The translations under genes were made by a program, and so were the position numbers. Positions 51,635-59,348 of a stretch of DNA of 64,000 nucleotides are shown piece by piece; position 1 is the stretch's first letter; each line of letters starts with the position of its first letter. Source of the stretch: Streptomyces vilmorinianum (lineage in GTDB: Bacteria > Actinomycetota > Actinomycetes > Streptomycetales > Streptomycetaceae); NCBI RefSeq assembly GCF_005517195.1, contig NZ_CP040244.1, positions 5,784,001-5,848,000 of the forward strand, read 5' to 3'. The notes under the pieces are model-generated. The model did no database searches and was not told where the DNA came from. It worked only from the letters and a program-made list of their open reading frames with translations.

Positions 51635-51647
51635 CTAGCTGTGCTAG
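51635..51647. repeat. Inverted repeat upstream of smc
   Basis: CTAGC-TGT-GCTAG forms a perfect 5-3-5 palindrome in the 184-bp gap between smc and the upstream small gene. On the minus strand it is followed by TATGCAAG, an AT-rich element that could be a -10. This gap probably holds the smc promoter. A TGACAGT direct repeat (two copies) lies at 51686-51699. Confidence 0.4.
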
Positions 51648-51694
51648 CGAGAGTGTTTCTCACCTGGCCCCGGCACGGGGCTGACTGTCAACTG

Positions 51695-51910
51695 TCAGGT
51701 GAGCGCAGGCTCCGCCTTGGGAACGTCGAGTTCGATGCTGTCGAGCAGCGACTCTCCGTGCTGAGCGGCGGCAGCGTTGAGCGCGTCGTTCTCGGACTGA
51801 ATCCGTACCAGCTCGGACTCGAGATCCTGGACGCGCTGCTGAAGCCGTCGCATCTCGGCGAGGAGTCGCGGGTCGGAGCCGCCGACGTAACCGAGAAGCG
51901 CCTTTGCCAT
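51695..51910 (-). CDS. Small conserved coiled-coil protein
   Basis: A 71-residue protein, MAKALLGYVGGSDPRLLAEMRRLQQRVQDLESELVRIQSENDALNAA... The middle (residues 14-48) has a clear heptad pattern of L/M/V/I at a/d positions and should be a parallel coiled coil. The ends (GYVGGSD; LLDSIELDVPKAEPALT) are polar. The ATG at 51910 has GGAGG about 9 nt upstream. I recall such a protein as conserved beside smc in Streptomyces but know of no function. Confidence 0.82.
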   Translation of the reverse strand: MAKALLGYVGGSDPRLLAEMRRLQQRVQDLESELVRIQSENDALNAAAAQHGESLLDSIELDVPKAEPALT

Positions 51911-52302
51911 GATGGATGGTCCTCCACACTGAGTGACCGACCGAAGCGGTGTGGGTCGTGAGGGATTTCGCACCCGCGGTGCTCGGCAGCTCTTGTCGTG
52001 CCGGTGTTCTACTGCCAAACAGCTAAGGTGCGCGGGGCTTCCAGAGTCTCACCAAAAAGTTTGACGGTCAACACGATCACGCCCCGTATCAAGGGGCAAC
52101 CGGGGGGTCCGCGGCCGTGCGACAGACGGCGGCGCCTCGCAACTCGGTGCCTCAGGGGCGTGGAGATCATCCTTCCTGGCGGAGCCCGGCACCGCAAGCC
52201 CCCTCCGGCAACCATCAGGCCATATCCACGTCGGCGGCTCGTCGCCGCGCGTCCGCCCGGGGCCCTTCGGGACCACCGGGCGGAGGGTCTTCGACGCGAT
52301 CG
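51911..52302. other. Intergenic region (392 bp) between the coiled-coil gene and acyP
   Basis: No gene supported. TTGAC-G-GTCAA at 52061-52071 is a palindrome that on the minus strand doubles as a TTGACC -35 element in an AT-rich patch (52053-52063, AAAAAGTTTG). The promoter of the small coiled-coil gene probably lies near there. The part 52080-52300 is GC-rich and unremarkable. Confidence 0.5.
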
Positions 52303-52584
52303 TCAGCGGACCGCGAAGCTGTCGTATCCGCCGCGCGGCGTGTCCCAGATCTCAGTGACTCCGTCCACCCGCCCGGGAGTGTCGTCGGAGCGCAGCCAGT
52401 CGAGCAGACGGTGGCAATTCTCACTCGGCCCCTCGGCCACGACCTGGACCCGCCCGTCGTCGAGGTTGAGCGCGAAGCCGACGAGCCCTCCGATCTCCAG
52501 TGCGTTTGCCCTGGTGAACCAGCGGAAGCCCACTCCCTGTACCCGGCCGCGCACCCATGCGGTGAGCCGTACGTCTTCGTTCAT
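52303..52584 (-). CDS. acyP: Acylphosphatase
   Basis: A 93-residue acylphosphatase: MNEDVRLTAWVRGRVQGVGFRWFTRANALEIGGLVGFALNLDDGRVQVVAEGP. The phosphate-binding loop GRVQGVGFR and the Asn of 'ALNLDDGRV' are the catalytic residues. It hydrolyses carboxyl-phosphate bonds such as 1,3-bisphosphoglycerate and acetyl phosphate. The usual neighbour of smc in Streptomyces. The ATG at 52584 follows a weak purine stretch. Confidence 0.95.
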   Translation of the reverse strand: MNEDVRLTAWVRGRVQGVGFRWFTRANALEIGGLVGFALNLDDGRVQVVAEGPSENCHRLLDWLRSDDTPGRVDGVTEIWDTPRGGYDSFAVR

Positions 52585-52765
52585 GGCTGCACGCTAACGG
52601 GCCAATTGCCCAAGGAGCACGTCGCCCTCGCGCGTCATGGCGTACAGTCCCGACCGAATGAGACTCACCCGTTCGGGCGCCTCTCGTTCGACAGGCCCCA
52701 CGCGGGGCCCGCAGAAGCAAAGATCAGCAAAGATCACAGCACAGGTCGTCAGGAAGGCAGAGCAG

Positions 52766-53653
52766 ATGGGACGCCATCGTCGCTCCGGCGCCGCGCCCGC
52801 CGCAGAAGAGTACGCGGCGGGTTCGGACCGCCGGCATCAGGGGGCCCGCCGCAAGAGGCGGGGCGCGCCCGTGCGTACCGGACTGCTCGGGGTCTCGGCC
52901 GCGGTGGCGGTCGGCGCGGTCGCCGTCGCCGCGGGCCTGCTGCCGGGCGGGGAGACGTACACCGTCGGCAGCGCCGGCTCCGGTGAGAAGCAGAGCCAGT
53001 CCCGGCAGGCTCCGGAGCTGACGACGCAGGGTGGCTCGTCCGCGACCCCGTCCGCCGAGCGGAGCACGTCCCCCGAGGCGCCCGCGCGGAAGGCCTCGCC
53101 GTCCGCGACGCCTTCGCCGACCCCCTCGAAGACCACCGCCTCCCCGAAGCCGAAGCCGACTCCGACACCGTCGAAGACCACGGCCGCCGCGCCGTCGAAG
53201 AAGGCGAAGCCGAAGCCGGCCCCGACGACCGAGAAGCCCGTCGTGCCCACCGAGGCGCCCGCGCCGGTGAGCAGGGACGCCGCCGCCGAGGCGGAGGTCG
53301 TGCGTCTGGTCAACGCGGAGCGGGCCAAGGTGGGCTGTGTCCCGGTGCGCTCGGACGCGCGGCTCGCCGCGCTGGCCGGTGCCTTCAGCGAGGACATGGC
53401 CGCGCGCGGCTTCTTCGACCACACGGACCCGGACGGCGACACCCCCTGGGAGCGTGCCCGCCAGGCGGGGGTCTCCGGCATGGCCGGCGAGAACATCGCC
53501 CGGGGCCAGGCGGACGCCGCGGCCGTGATGGACGCGTGGATGAACAGCGACGGCCACCGCGCGAACATCCTGAACTGCGACTACACGACGATGGGTGTCG
53601 GGGTGCACTTCGCGGACGGCGGCCCGTGGTGGACCCAGGACTTCGGCTTCTGA
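52766..53653 (+). CDS. Secreted CAP/SCP-domain protein with Pro/Thr/Lys linker
   Basis: A 295-residue protein. A positively charged N-terminus (RRHQGARRKRRG) precedes a hydrophobic segment (TGLLGVSAAVAVGAVAVAAGLLPGG), a signal peptide or anchor. Then comes a disordered Ser/Pro/Thr/Lys linker (residues 80-170), and finally a CAP domain (residues 172-295): VVRLVNAERAKVGCVPVRSDARLAALAGAFSEDMAARGFFDHTDPDGDTPWERARQAG...GENIARGQ...WMNSDGHRANILN. The ATG at 52766 has AAGG upstream. It is probably cell-wall or extracellular; the ligand is unknown. Confidence 0.88.
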   Translation: MGRHRRSGAAPAAEEYAAGSDRRHQGARRKRRGAPVRTGLLGVSAAVAVGAVAVAAGLLPGGETYTVGSAGSGEKQSQSRQAPELTTQGGSSATPSAERSTSPEAPARKASPSATPSPTPSKTTASPKPKPTPTPSKTTAAAPSKKAKPKPAPTTEKPVVPTEAPAPVSRDAAAEAEVVRLVNAERAKVGCVPVRSDARLAALAGAFSEDMAARGFFDHTDPDGDTPWERARQAGVSGMAGENIARGQADAAAVMDAWMNSDGHRANILNCDYTTMGVGVHFADGGPWWTQDFGF

Positions 53654-53680
53654 GCCGACGGGATACGACAGGCGTACGAA

Positions 53681-53720
53681 GGAGAGGGCCCCGTCACCGG
53701 GTGGTGACGGGGCCCTCTCC
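53681..53720. terminator. Bidirectional terminator after the CAP-domain gene
   Basis: Perfect 18-bp arms (53681-53698, 53703-53720) with a 4-nt loop lie between two convergent genes. Confidence 0.92.
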
Positions 53721-53735
53721 GCTTCTGTCCGTGCC

Positions 53736-54323
53736 TTACGCGGCGGCGGCGCGGCCGGCCGCGAAGGTGCGGGCGGTCTCGGCGACCCGGCGGCCGAGGT
53801 GCTCGGCCGTGGCGAGGTCCGCCTTGTGCACGTCCTCGGGGCCCTGGTCGTTGTTGGACTGAGCGGCGGCGCCGGTGAAGAAGCCGAGGCGGTTGAGGTC
53901 GAACTCGGACGCCTCGCTGGAGTTCCAGCCGGGCTTGAGCCCCAGGTTGACCCAGTGCATGCCGTGCTGGCCGGCCAGGATCTGGAAGAACTGCAGGGTG
54001 TGCAGCTTGTCGCCGCTCTTGGAGGCCGAGTTGGTGAAGCCGGCGGCCAGCTTGTCCCGCCAGGCGTCGGAGAACCAGCGCTTGGAGCTGGCCTCGGCGA
54101 AGGCGTGGAAGGCGCCGGAGGCGGTGCCCATGTAGGTCGGGGAGCCGAAGACGATCGCGTCGGAGGAGTCGAGGAGCGCCCACTCGGCGTCGGTGATCTC
54201 GTCGACCTTGATCAGGTGGACCGTGGCGCCGCCGTCGGCGGCGCCGGCCCGGACGGCCTCGGCGAGGACGGCGGTGTGGCCGTAGCCGGAGTGGTAGGCG
54301 ATGGAGACGACAGGGGTGGTCAC
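53736..54323 (-). CDS. WrbA-like flavodoxin-family NAD(P)H:quinone oxidoreductase
   Basis: A 195-residue flavodoxin-fold enzyme. The FMN phosphate-binding loop is SIAYHSGYGHTAVLAEAV (residues 7-24) and the substrate-side loop is FGSPTYMGTASGAFHAF; the 'FFTGAAAQSN' segment completes the FMN site. It should reduce quinones by two electrons. The GTG at 54323 has GAGGAG 7 nt upstream; the ATG at 54338 overlaps that site and is less likely. It diverges from an HxlR regulator and shares its intergenic region. Confidence 0.87.
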   Translation of the reverse strand: MTTPVVSIAYHSGYGHTAVLAEAVRAGAADGGATVHLIKVDEITDAEWALLDSSDAIVFGSPTYMGTASGAFHAFAEASSKRWFSDAWRDKLAAGFTNSASKSGDKLHTLQFFQILAGQHGMHWVNLGLKPGWNSSEASEFDLNRLGFFTGAAAQSNNDQGPEDVHKADLATAEHLGRRVAETARTFAAGRAAAA

Positions 54324-54369
54324 GGGGGAACTCCTCATCAGCACGGCGGGGACGACGAGAAGTAGAGCA

Positions 54370-54401
54370 CTTACTTTTCGATAGCGCAAACTATTAGTAA
54401 G
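54370..54401. promoter_or_regulatory. Candidate HxlR operator in the wrbA-like/HxlR intergenic region
   Basis: CTTACT (54370-54375) and AGTAAG (54396-54401) are inverted half-sites 20 nt apart in an AT-rich stretch, the typical layout for an autoregulated divergent pair. GTAAGCGC occurs twice nearby (54397-54404 and 54414-54421). Confidence 0.6.
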
Positions 54402-54443
54402 CGCATGCCGATGGTAAGCGCTGCGCGCGAGTATGGTAGAGGC

Positions 54444-54827
54444 ATGACTGACGACATCGCCTTCGACGTGTTCGCCCGGGCCTGTCCCTCGCGCGGCACG
54501 CTGGAGCATGTGACGGGCCGCTGGGGCAGCCTCACCCTCGGCGCCCTGTACGACGGCACGTTCCGCTTCAACGAGCTGCGGCGCCGGGTCGACGGCGTGA
54601 GCGAGAAGATGCTGTCGCAGACCCTGCACGCCCTGGAGCGCGACGGGCTGGTCCACCGTGAGGCGCAGCCGACGAACCCGCCGCGCGTGGACTACGAGCT
54701 CACCCCGCTGGGACGCGAGATCGCCGAGCGACTGCTCGGTCTGATCGAGCTGGTGGAGGGCCGGATGCCGCAGGTCCTGTCGGCGCGCGAGAGCTACGAC
54801 GCGGCGCGCGAGACGGTCACGCCGTAG
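54444..54827 (+). CDS. HxlR-family transcriptional regulator (redox-sensing type)
   Basis: A 127-residue regulator with a winged-helix core (GRWGSLTLGALYDGTFRFNELRRRVDGVSEKMLSQTLHALERDGLVHREAQPTNPPRVDYELTPLG). A conserved Cys lies near the N-terminus (ARACPSRG, residue 12), the position used for thiol sensing by HypR/YodB/QorR-type HxlR proteins. The ATG at 54444 is chosen because it aligns with this start; an in-frame ATG at 54405 lies in the operator region. It is divergent from the quinone reductase and its 3' end overlaps mutM by 11 bp. Confidence 0.9.
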   Translation: MTDDIAFDVFARACPSRGTLEHVTGRWGSLTLGALYDGTFRFNELRRRVDGVSEKMLSQTLHALERDGLVHREAQPTNPPRVDYELTPLGREIAERLLGLIELVEGRMPQVLSARESYDAARETVTP

Positions 54828-55677
54828 CGCGCGGCGGGCGCTGGCAGCGCGGGCAGAAGTAGCTGGACCGGTTCATCCACGGGCGGCGCCGTATCGGCGT
54901 ACCGCAGCGGCGGCACGGCTCGTCCTCGCGCCCGTAGGCGTCGAGGGACCGGTCGAAGTAGCCGGACTCGCCGTTCACATTCACGTAGAGGCTGTCGAAG
55001 CTGGTCCCGCCGGCGGCGAGGGCCGCGTTCATGACGTCCCGTACATGGCCGAGCAGTTCGGCGGAACGGGGCCGGGTCAGACTCGCGGTGGGGCGATCGT
55101 AGTGCAGCTTGGCGCGCCACAGCGCCTCGTCGGCGTAGATGTTCCCGACCCCGCTGATCAGCGACTGGTCGAGCAGCGCCCGCTTGACGGTCGTACGCCG
55201 CAGACGCAGCGCCGCCTGGAACGCGGCGTCGTCGAACTCCGGGTCCAGGGGGTCGCGCGCGATGTGCGCGATGACGTCCGGAAGGCCGTCCGCCGTGTTG
55301 TCGTGGAGCGAGAGCCCGCCGAAGGTGCGCTGGTCGACGAAGCGCAGCTCGGTGCCAAGGCCGTCCTCGAACCGGATGCGGATGCGCAGGTGCTTCTCGT
55401 CCGGGGCGTCCTCGGGCTGGACGAGCAGCTGTCCGCTCATGCCGAGATGGCCGAGGATCGAGGCGCCGGAGTCCGCGAGGGGGATCCAGAGGTACTTGCC
55501 GCGCCGGCGCGCGACCCCGAGGCGATGCCCCTTGAGGCGGGCGGCGAAGTCCTCGCCGCCGGCCATGTGCCTGCGCACGGCCCGGGGATGGAGCACCTCG
55601 ACCTCGCCCACGGTGCGCCCGCCGACCCAGCGCTCAAGACCGCGCCGTACGACCTCGACCTCGGGCAACTCGGGCAC
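54817..55677 (-). CDS. mutM: Formamidopyrimidine-DNA glycosylase
   Basis: A 286-residue Fpg. Mature enzyme begins PELPEVEVVRRGLERWVGG with catalytic Pro2 and Glu3; the helix-two-turn-helix region includes 'ALLDQSLISGVGNIYADEALW'; the C-terminal zinc finger is CRRCGTPIRRRPWMNRSSYFCPRCQ. It excises 8-oxoguanine and formamidopyrimidine. The GTG at 55677 is chosen because Met-Pro-Glu must be the start and GGAGGAG lies 5 nt upstream. Confidence 0.97.
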   Translation of the reverse strand: MPELPEVEVVRRGLERWVGGRTVGEVEVLHPRAVRRHMAGGEDFAARLKGHRLGVARRRGKYLWIPLADSGASILGHLGMSGQLLVQPEDAPDEKHLRIRIRFEDGLGTELRFVDQRTFGGLSLHDNTADGLPDVIAHIARDPLDPEFDDAAFQAALRLRRTTVKRALLDQSLISGVGNIYADEALWRAKLHYDRPTASLTRPRSAELLGHVRDVMNAALAAGGTSFDSLYVNVNGESGYFDRSLDAYGREDEPCRRCGTPIRRRPWMNRSSYFCPRCQRPPRATA

Positions 55678-55783
55678 GGGACTCCTCCGGAGGGGGTACG
55701 AGAACGATGCCCGCAGCCTACCGCTCGGACGAGCGGCCCCGGCTTCCGAGCCCGGACCGGCAGGTGCGGCCGCCACGCGAAAA

Positions 55784-55827
55784 ACGACCCCGCCCGGGGC
55801 CCTGTGCAGGGCCCCGGGCGGGGTCGT
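55784..55827 (-). terminator. Strong intrinsic terminator of the rpmF-rnc transcript
   Basis: Perfect 21-bp arms (55784-55804, 55807-55827) with a 2-nt centre, followed on the minus strand by TTTTT. It lies 16 nt after rnc and before mutM. Confidence 0.95.
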
Positions 55828-55842
55828 CAAGGAAAGGGGGCC

Positions 55843-56670
55843 TCAGGCCGAAGCCTGGTCGGCAGCCTGATCGGTGGGCGAAGAGGTGTCGGCGGCCTCT
55901 TCCGCCACCACCGCTTGCGCTCCCGCCTCGACCGCGGCCTTCGCCGCCGCCGCGCGCTCGTCCGCCGCCGCGCGAATCGCGCGCCACGCGGACTCCGCCG
56001 CCTGCTGCTCCGCTTCCTTCTTGCTGCGGCCGGTGCCGGTGCCGTACGAGACACCACCGACGCGGGCGGCAGCAGTGAAGGTCTTCTCGTGGTCCGGGCC
56101 CGTCTCGGAGACGAGGTACTCCGGAACACCCAGTCCCTCGGCCGCGGTCAGCTCCTGGAGGCTGGTCTTCCAGTCCAGTCCTGCACCGAGGTTCGAGGAC
56201 TTCTCGATCAGCGGGTCGAAGAGCCGGTGCACCAGCTCCGAGGCCGCGTCGAGGCCCTGGTCGAGATAGACCGCACCGATCACCGCTTCAAGGGTGTCGG
56301 CGAGGATGGACGCCTTGTCCCGGCCGCCCGTGCCCTCTTCGCCCCGGCCGAGCCGGATGAAGGAGCCGAGTTCGAGGCCGCGGCCGACCTCCGCCAGCGC
56401 ACGCGAGTTGACCACCGCGGCCCGCAGCTTGGCCAGCTGGCCTTCGGGCAGGTCGGGGTGGGTGCGGTACAGCGTGTCCGTGACCACCAGGCCGAGTACG
56501 GAGTCCCCGAGGAACTCCAGCCGCTCGTTGGTGGGCAGACCGCCGTTCTCGTACGCGTAGGAGCGGTGCGTCAGCGCACGCACCAGAAGGGCGGACTCGA
56601 GCTGATACCCGAGCCGCCCTTCCAGAAGCGTGTGGGACGAGGCATTGTCCGACTTGTTGGACTCAGACAT
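55843..56670 (-). CDS. rnc: Ribonuclease III
   Basis: A 275-residue RNase III (AbsB in S. coelicolor, where its loss blocks antibiotic production). The nuclease domain signature is NERLEFLGDSVLGLVVTDTLY; the second cluster 'DTLEAVIGAVYLDQG' has the catalytic acids. The double-stranded-RNA-binding domain follows (DWKTSLQELTAAEGLGVPEYLVSETGPDHEKTFTAAARVGG). A 45-residue Ala-rich tail ends the protein. The ATG at 56670 has GAGAGG 5 nt upstream. It lies 19 nt after rpmF in the same operon. Confidence 0.97.
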   Translation of the reverse strand: MSESNKSDNASSHTLLEGRLGYQLESALLVRALTHRSYAYENGGLPTNERLEFLGDSVLGLVVTDTLYRTHPDLPEGQLAKLRAAVVNSRALAEVGRGLELGSFIRLGRGEEGTGGRDKASILADTLEAVIGAVYLDQGLDAASELVHRLFDPLIEKSSNLGAGLDWKTSLQELTAAEGLGVPEYLVSETGPDHEKTFTAAARVGGVSYGTGTGRSKKEAEQQAAESAWRAIRAAADERAAAAKAAVEAGAQAVVAEEAADTSSPTDQAADQASA

Positions 56671-56689
56671 TGCGCCTCTCACCAGCCAC

Positions 56690-56863
56690 TCAGACCGAGA
56701 GGACCTGGCGCTTGTTGTAGGTGCCGCAGCTCGGGCACGCGATGTGCTGCTGCTTCGGCTCCTGGCAACGCTCACACGAAACCAGGGTGGGGACCGCAGC
56801 CTTCCACTGCGACCGGCGGTGGCGCGTGTTGCTGCGCGACATCTTCCGCTTCGGAACAGCCAC
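56690..56863 (-). CDS. rpmF: 50S ribosomal protein L32 (zinc-ribbon form)
   Basis: A 57-residue bL32: MAVPKRKMSRSNTRHRRSQWKA. The Cys pairs CERCQEP and CPSCGTY make this the zinc-binding (C+) form; Streptomyces also encodes Zur-controlled C- forms elsewhere. The GTG at 56863 is the family start and has GGAG about 8 nt upstream. It is 2 nt after the DUF177 gene. Confidence 0.97.
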   Translation of the reverse strand: MAVPKRKMSRSNTRHRRSQWKAAVPTLVSCERCQEPKQQHIACPSCGTYNKRQVLSV

Positions 56864-56865
56864 GG

Positions 56866-57471
56866 CTACTTCTCCTGCTTCTCGTCGACGCCAGCTTCGG
56901 CGCCGCTCATGTTGTCCTTCTCCCCGGTTCCCAGCGAACCGGCGAGTCCCTGCAACGCCGCCCATCGGATGTCGACGGCGTCATGGTGGTGGTCCGGGTT
57001 GTCGTTCAGGTTGATTCCGCATTCGGAACACAGACCCGCACAGTCCTCCCGGCACACCGGCTGCATCGGCAGTGCGAGCACCACCGCATCCCGCAGCACG
57101 GGTTCGAGGTCGAACATGCCGTCCTCGAGGGGGGTCATGTCCTCGTCGTCCTCGGCTTCGTCGCCCGCGGCCGCCTTGGAGCGGCCCCGGTCGTCGGAGT
57201 CGGGGTACGAGAACATCTCCTGGAAATCCACGTCGAGCTCGAGCTCGACGGGCTCCAGACACCTTACGCACTCCCCCTCGGCCGATGCACGGGCGGTGCC
57301 TGTGACAAGCACCCCTTCCATGACCGACTCGAGACGGAGCTCGATCTCCACGGGCGCGCCTTCCGGCACACCGACGACTCCTTCGACACCGAGGTCCTTG
57401 GGAGCCGTGACCGAGCGGGAGAGCCGCTGGAGGGCACCGGGACGCCGCCCCAGCTCGTGCGTGTCGAACAC
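56866..57471 (-). CDS. DUF177/YceD family zinc-binding protein
   Basis: About 201 residues. The family fold includes CVRCLEP and the C-terminal Cys cluster CREDCAGLCSECGINLN. Yellow-line neighbours rpmF and rnc are classic for YceD, which is thought to aid 23S rRNA processing or L32 incorporation. The reported GTG at 57471 has no ribosome binding site. A CTG at 57504, preceded by AGGAAG 4 nt upstream, would add LSTRLDHRNPL, a stretch I recall as conserved in homologues, so the true start may be there. Confidence 0.85.
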   Translation of the reverse strand: MFDTHELGRRPGALQRLSRSVTAPKDLGVEGVVGVPEGAPVEIELRLESVMEGVLVTGTARASAEGECVRCLEPVELELDVDFQEMFSYPDSDDRGRSKAAAGDEAEDDEDMTPLEDGMFDLEPVLRDAVVLALPMQPVCREDCAGLCSECGINLNDNPDHHHDAVDIRWAALQGLAGSLGTGEKDNMSGAEAGVDEKQEK

Positions 57472-57655
57472 GAGGGGGTTGCGGTGGTCCAGGCGCGTAC
57501 TCAGGGTTCTTCCTGCTTTCGGATCGTGAGGGGGCTGCCGTGTTCGAATCGAGAGACGAAGCGGGCAGCATGGATCGCGGGCATACGCGCGACCGAAGAG
57601 CCAGGATACTGGACGCTTCGCTCAGGGCCCAATCCGGGCCTGTACGGGTACGGGC

Positions 57656-58705
57656 TCAGTGCCCCTGCCCGTGCCCCTGCTCGTACTGCCGCAGCTGCTC
57701 CAGGTCGATCATGCTCGTGTCGAAGAAGCTGGTCTCGTCGAGCGCGGCGGCCTGCGGCTGGTGTCCCTGGGGCTGCTGGTAGTCGTACGCCTGCTGGGGC
57801 TGCTGGTACGCGTAGGGGTCCTGCTGCTGGTACGCGTACGGGTCCTGCTGGTACGCGTACGCGTCCTGGTGCTGCGGCTGCTGGTACCCGTACGGGTCGG
57901 GCTGCGGCTGCTGCTGCGCCGGGATCTGCGGGGCCTGCTGCATGACGGGCTGCTGCACCGGCTCGGGGTCGGCCAGCTCCGCGAGCCCGGCCAGATAGTC
58001 GGCGTCGCTGGTGTGCACGGCGTTGCCGGCCGCGTCCTGGGCCGCCATGTGCGCGCCGAGCTCGTCGGTGGCGATCCGGCCGTGCAGCTTCTGCCGGCCG
58101 CGGCCGACGGCCTCCAGGGTCTTGGACAGCACGGCCTCGAAGGCGCCCAGCTTCGCGGCAATGAACTCATCGGCCCCGCCGCCCCGGTGGATCAGGGTCT
58201 GCGGGTCCGCGCTGTACTCGGGGGCGTCCTCGTCGGCGTAGCCGTCCTGGTCGAGCCCCGGGCCGCGGCCGAGCAGCTTCTCGCGGCCGCGGTCGACCGA
58301 GCCGATCGTCTTGTTGAGGACGACCTCGAAGTTGGCGAGCTTGGAGTCGACGTAGTCGTCGGCCTCGGCGCGGATCTCCTCGGCCTCGCGGCGGGCCTCG
58401 GAGAGGATCCGGTCCGCCTCGTCCTGGGACTGGCGGGCGACCTGGGTGTCGGAGATCAGCGAGCCGCGCTCGGCGTGGGCGGCCTCGATGATCCGCTCGG
58501 CCTCCTGCCGGGCCTGCTCGACCATCTGCTCGCGCCCGCCGAGGAGCTCCTGGGCCTGGGCCAGGGAGCCCGGCAGGGCCTCCCGTACCTCTTCGAGCAT
58601 GGCGAGCAGCTCGGCGCGGTTGACCACGCAGGACGCCGACATGGGCATGGAGCGGGCGTTTGCGATCGTGGAAACGATCTCGTCGAGCTTCTTCTGCACG
58701 TCCAC
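57656..58705 (-). CDS. DivIVA/cell-division-initiation-like coiled-coil protein with Gln/Tyr-rich tail
   Basis: A 349-residue protein. The N-terminal two-thirds is highly charged and helical with coiled-coil runs (REQMVEQARQEAERIIEAAHAERG; RILSEARREAEEIRAEADDYVDSKL). A 26-residue helical unit occurs twice (KLANFEVVLNKTIGSVDRGREKLLGR and KLGAFEAVLSKTLEAVGRGRQKLHGR). The last about 95 residues are Gln/Tyr/Pro-rich repeats. The GTG at 58705 is used; its upstream purine site is weak. It probably works in polar growth or division as an oligomer, by analogy. Confidence 0.82.
   Translation of the reverse strand: MDVQKKLDEIVSTIANARSMPMSASCVVNRAELLAMLEEVREALPGSLAQAQELLGGREQMVEQARQEAERIIEAAHAERGSLISDTQVARQSQDEADRILSEARREAEEIRAEADDYVDSKLANFEVVLNKTIGSVDRGREKLLGRGPGLDQDGYADEDAPEYSADPQTLIHRGGGADEFIAAKLGAFEAVLSKTLEAVGRGRQKLHGRIATDELGAHMAAQDAAGNAVHTSDADYLAGLAELADPEPVQQPVMQQAPQIPAQQQPQPDPYGYQQPQHQDAYAYQQDPYAYQQQDPYAYQQPQQAYDYQQPQGHQPQAAALDETSFFDTSMIDLEQLRQYEQGHGQGH
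57778..57899 (-). repeat. Gln/Tyr-rich tandem repeat in the DivIVA-like tail
   Basis: Degenerate 21-27 bp units encode DPYAYQQ, DAYAYQQ and DPYGYQQPQ. The copies lie back to back. Confidence 0.85.
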
Positions 58706-58741
58706 CGGGTGCTCGCCACTCTCTACAGCTGAATGAAGACG

Positions 58742-58775
58742 GACGGGACGACTGTAAGGGCAGTCGTCCCCCGTC
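58742..58775 (-). terminator. Terminator hairpin after coaD
   Basis: GACGGGACGACTG pairs with CAGTCGTCCCCCGTC through a 13-bp stem with a 2-nt bulge and a 6-nt loop, between coaD and the DivIVA-like gene. Confidence 0.75.
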
Positions 58776-58826
58776 CGACACCAGATGACCGACCGTCAGC
58801 GACCGTGGCTCGTGGTCACCTCCGGG

Positions 58827-59348
58827 TCACTGCGCTGTGCGCCGCTCGGCGAGGCGCTCGGTCAGCCGGCCGAGGACGGCCGGCGGCACGAGGTGGGAGA
58901 CGTCGCCGCCCCAGGCGGCGACCTCCTTGACCAGGGAGGAGGACAGGAAGCTGTACGTGGGGTTGGTGGGGACGAAGAGGGTCTCCACGCCCGAGAGCCC
59001 GTTGTTCATCTGGGCCATCTGCAGCTCGTAGTCGAAGTCGCTGACCGCGCGCAGGCCCTTGACGATGGCGGGGATGTCGCGCTGCTTGCAGAAGTCGACG
59101 AGCAGGCCGTGGAAGGACTCGACCTGGACGTTGCCGAAGTCGGCGGTGACCTCACGGATCAGCTCGATCCGCTCGTCGACGGTGAACAGCCCCTTCTTGG
59201 ACTGGTTGATCATCACCGCGACATGTACGACGTCGTACAGCTTGGAGGCGCGGGCGATGATGTCGAGATGTCCGTTGGTGATGGGGTCGAATGACCCCGG
59301 ACAGACGGCGCGGCGCAACTTGGGTCCCTCGCTCTCCGGTCCGGTCAT
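58827..59348 (-). CDS. coaD: Phosphopantetheine adenylyltransferase
   Basis: A 173-residue enzyme that makes dephospho-CoA in CoA synthesis. The nucleotidyltransferase motif is CPGSFDPITNGHLDII; the substrate-loop motif is FLSSSLVKEVA near residue 140. Length is close to the 160-residue norm plus a 13-residue N-terminal tail. The ATG at 59348 overlaps the rsmD stop by 4 nt (ATGA), a common coupled pair. Confidence 0.96.
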   Translation of the reverse strand: MTGPESEGPKLRRAVCPGSFDPITNGHLDIIARASKLYDVVHVAVMINQSKKGLFTVDERIELIREVTADFGNVQVESFHGLLVDFCKQRDIPAIVKGLRAVSDFDYELQMAQMNNGLSGVETLFVPTNPTYSFLSSSLVKEVAAWGGDVSHLVPPAVLGRLTERLAERRTAQ

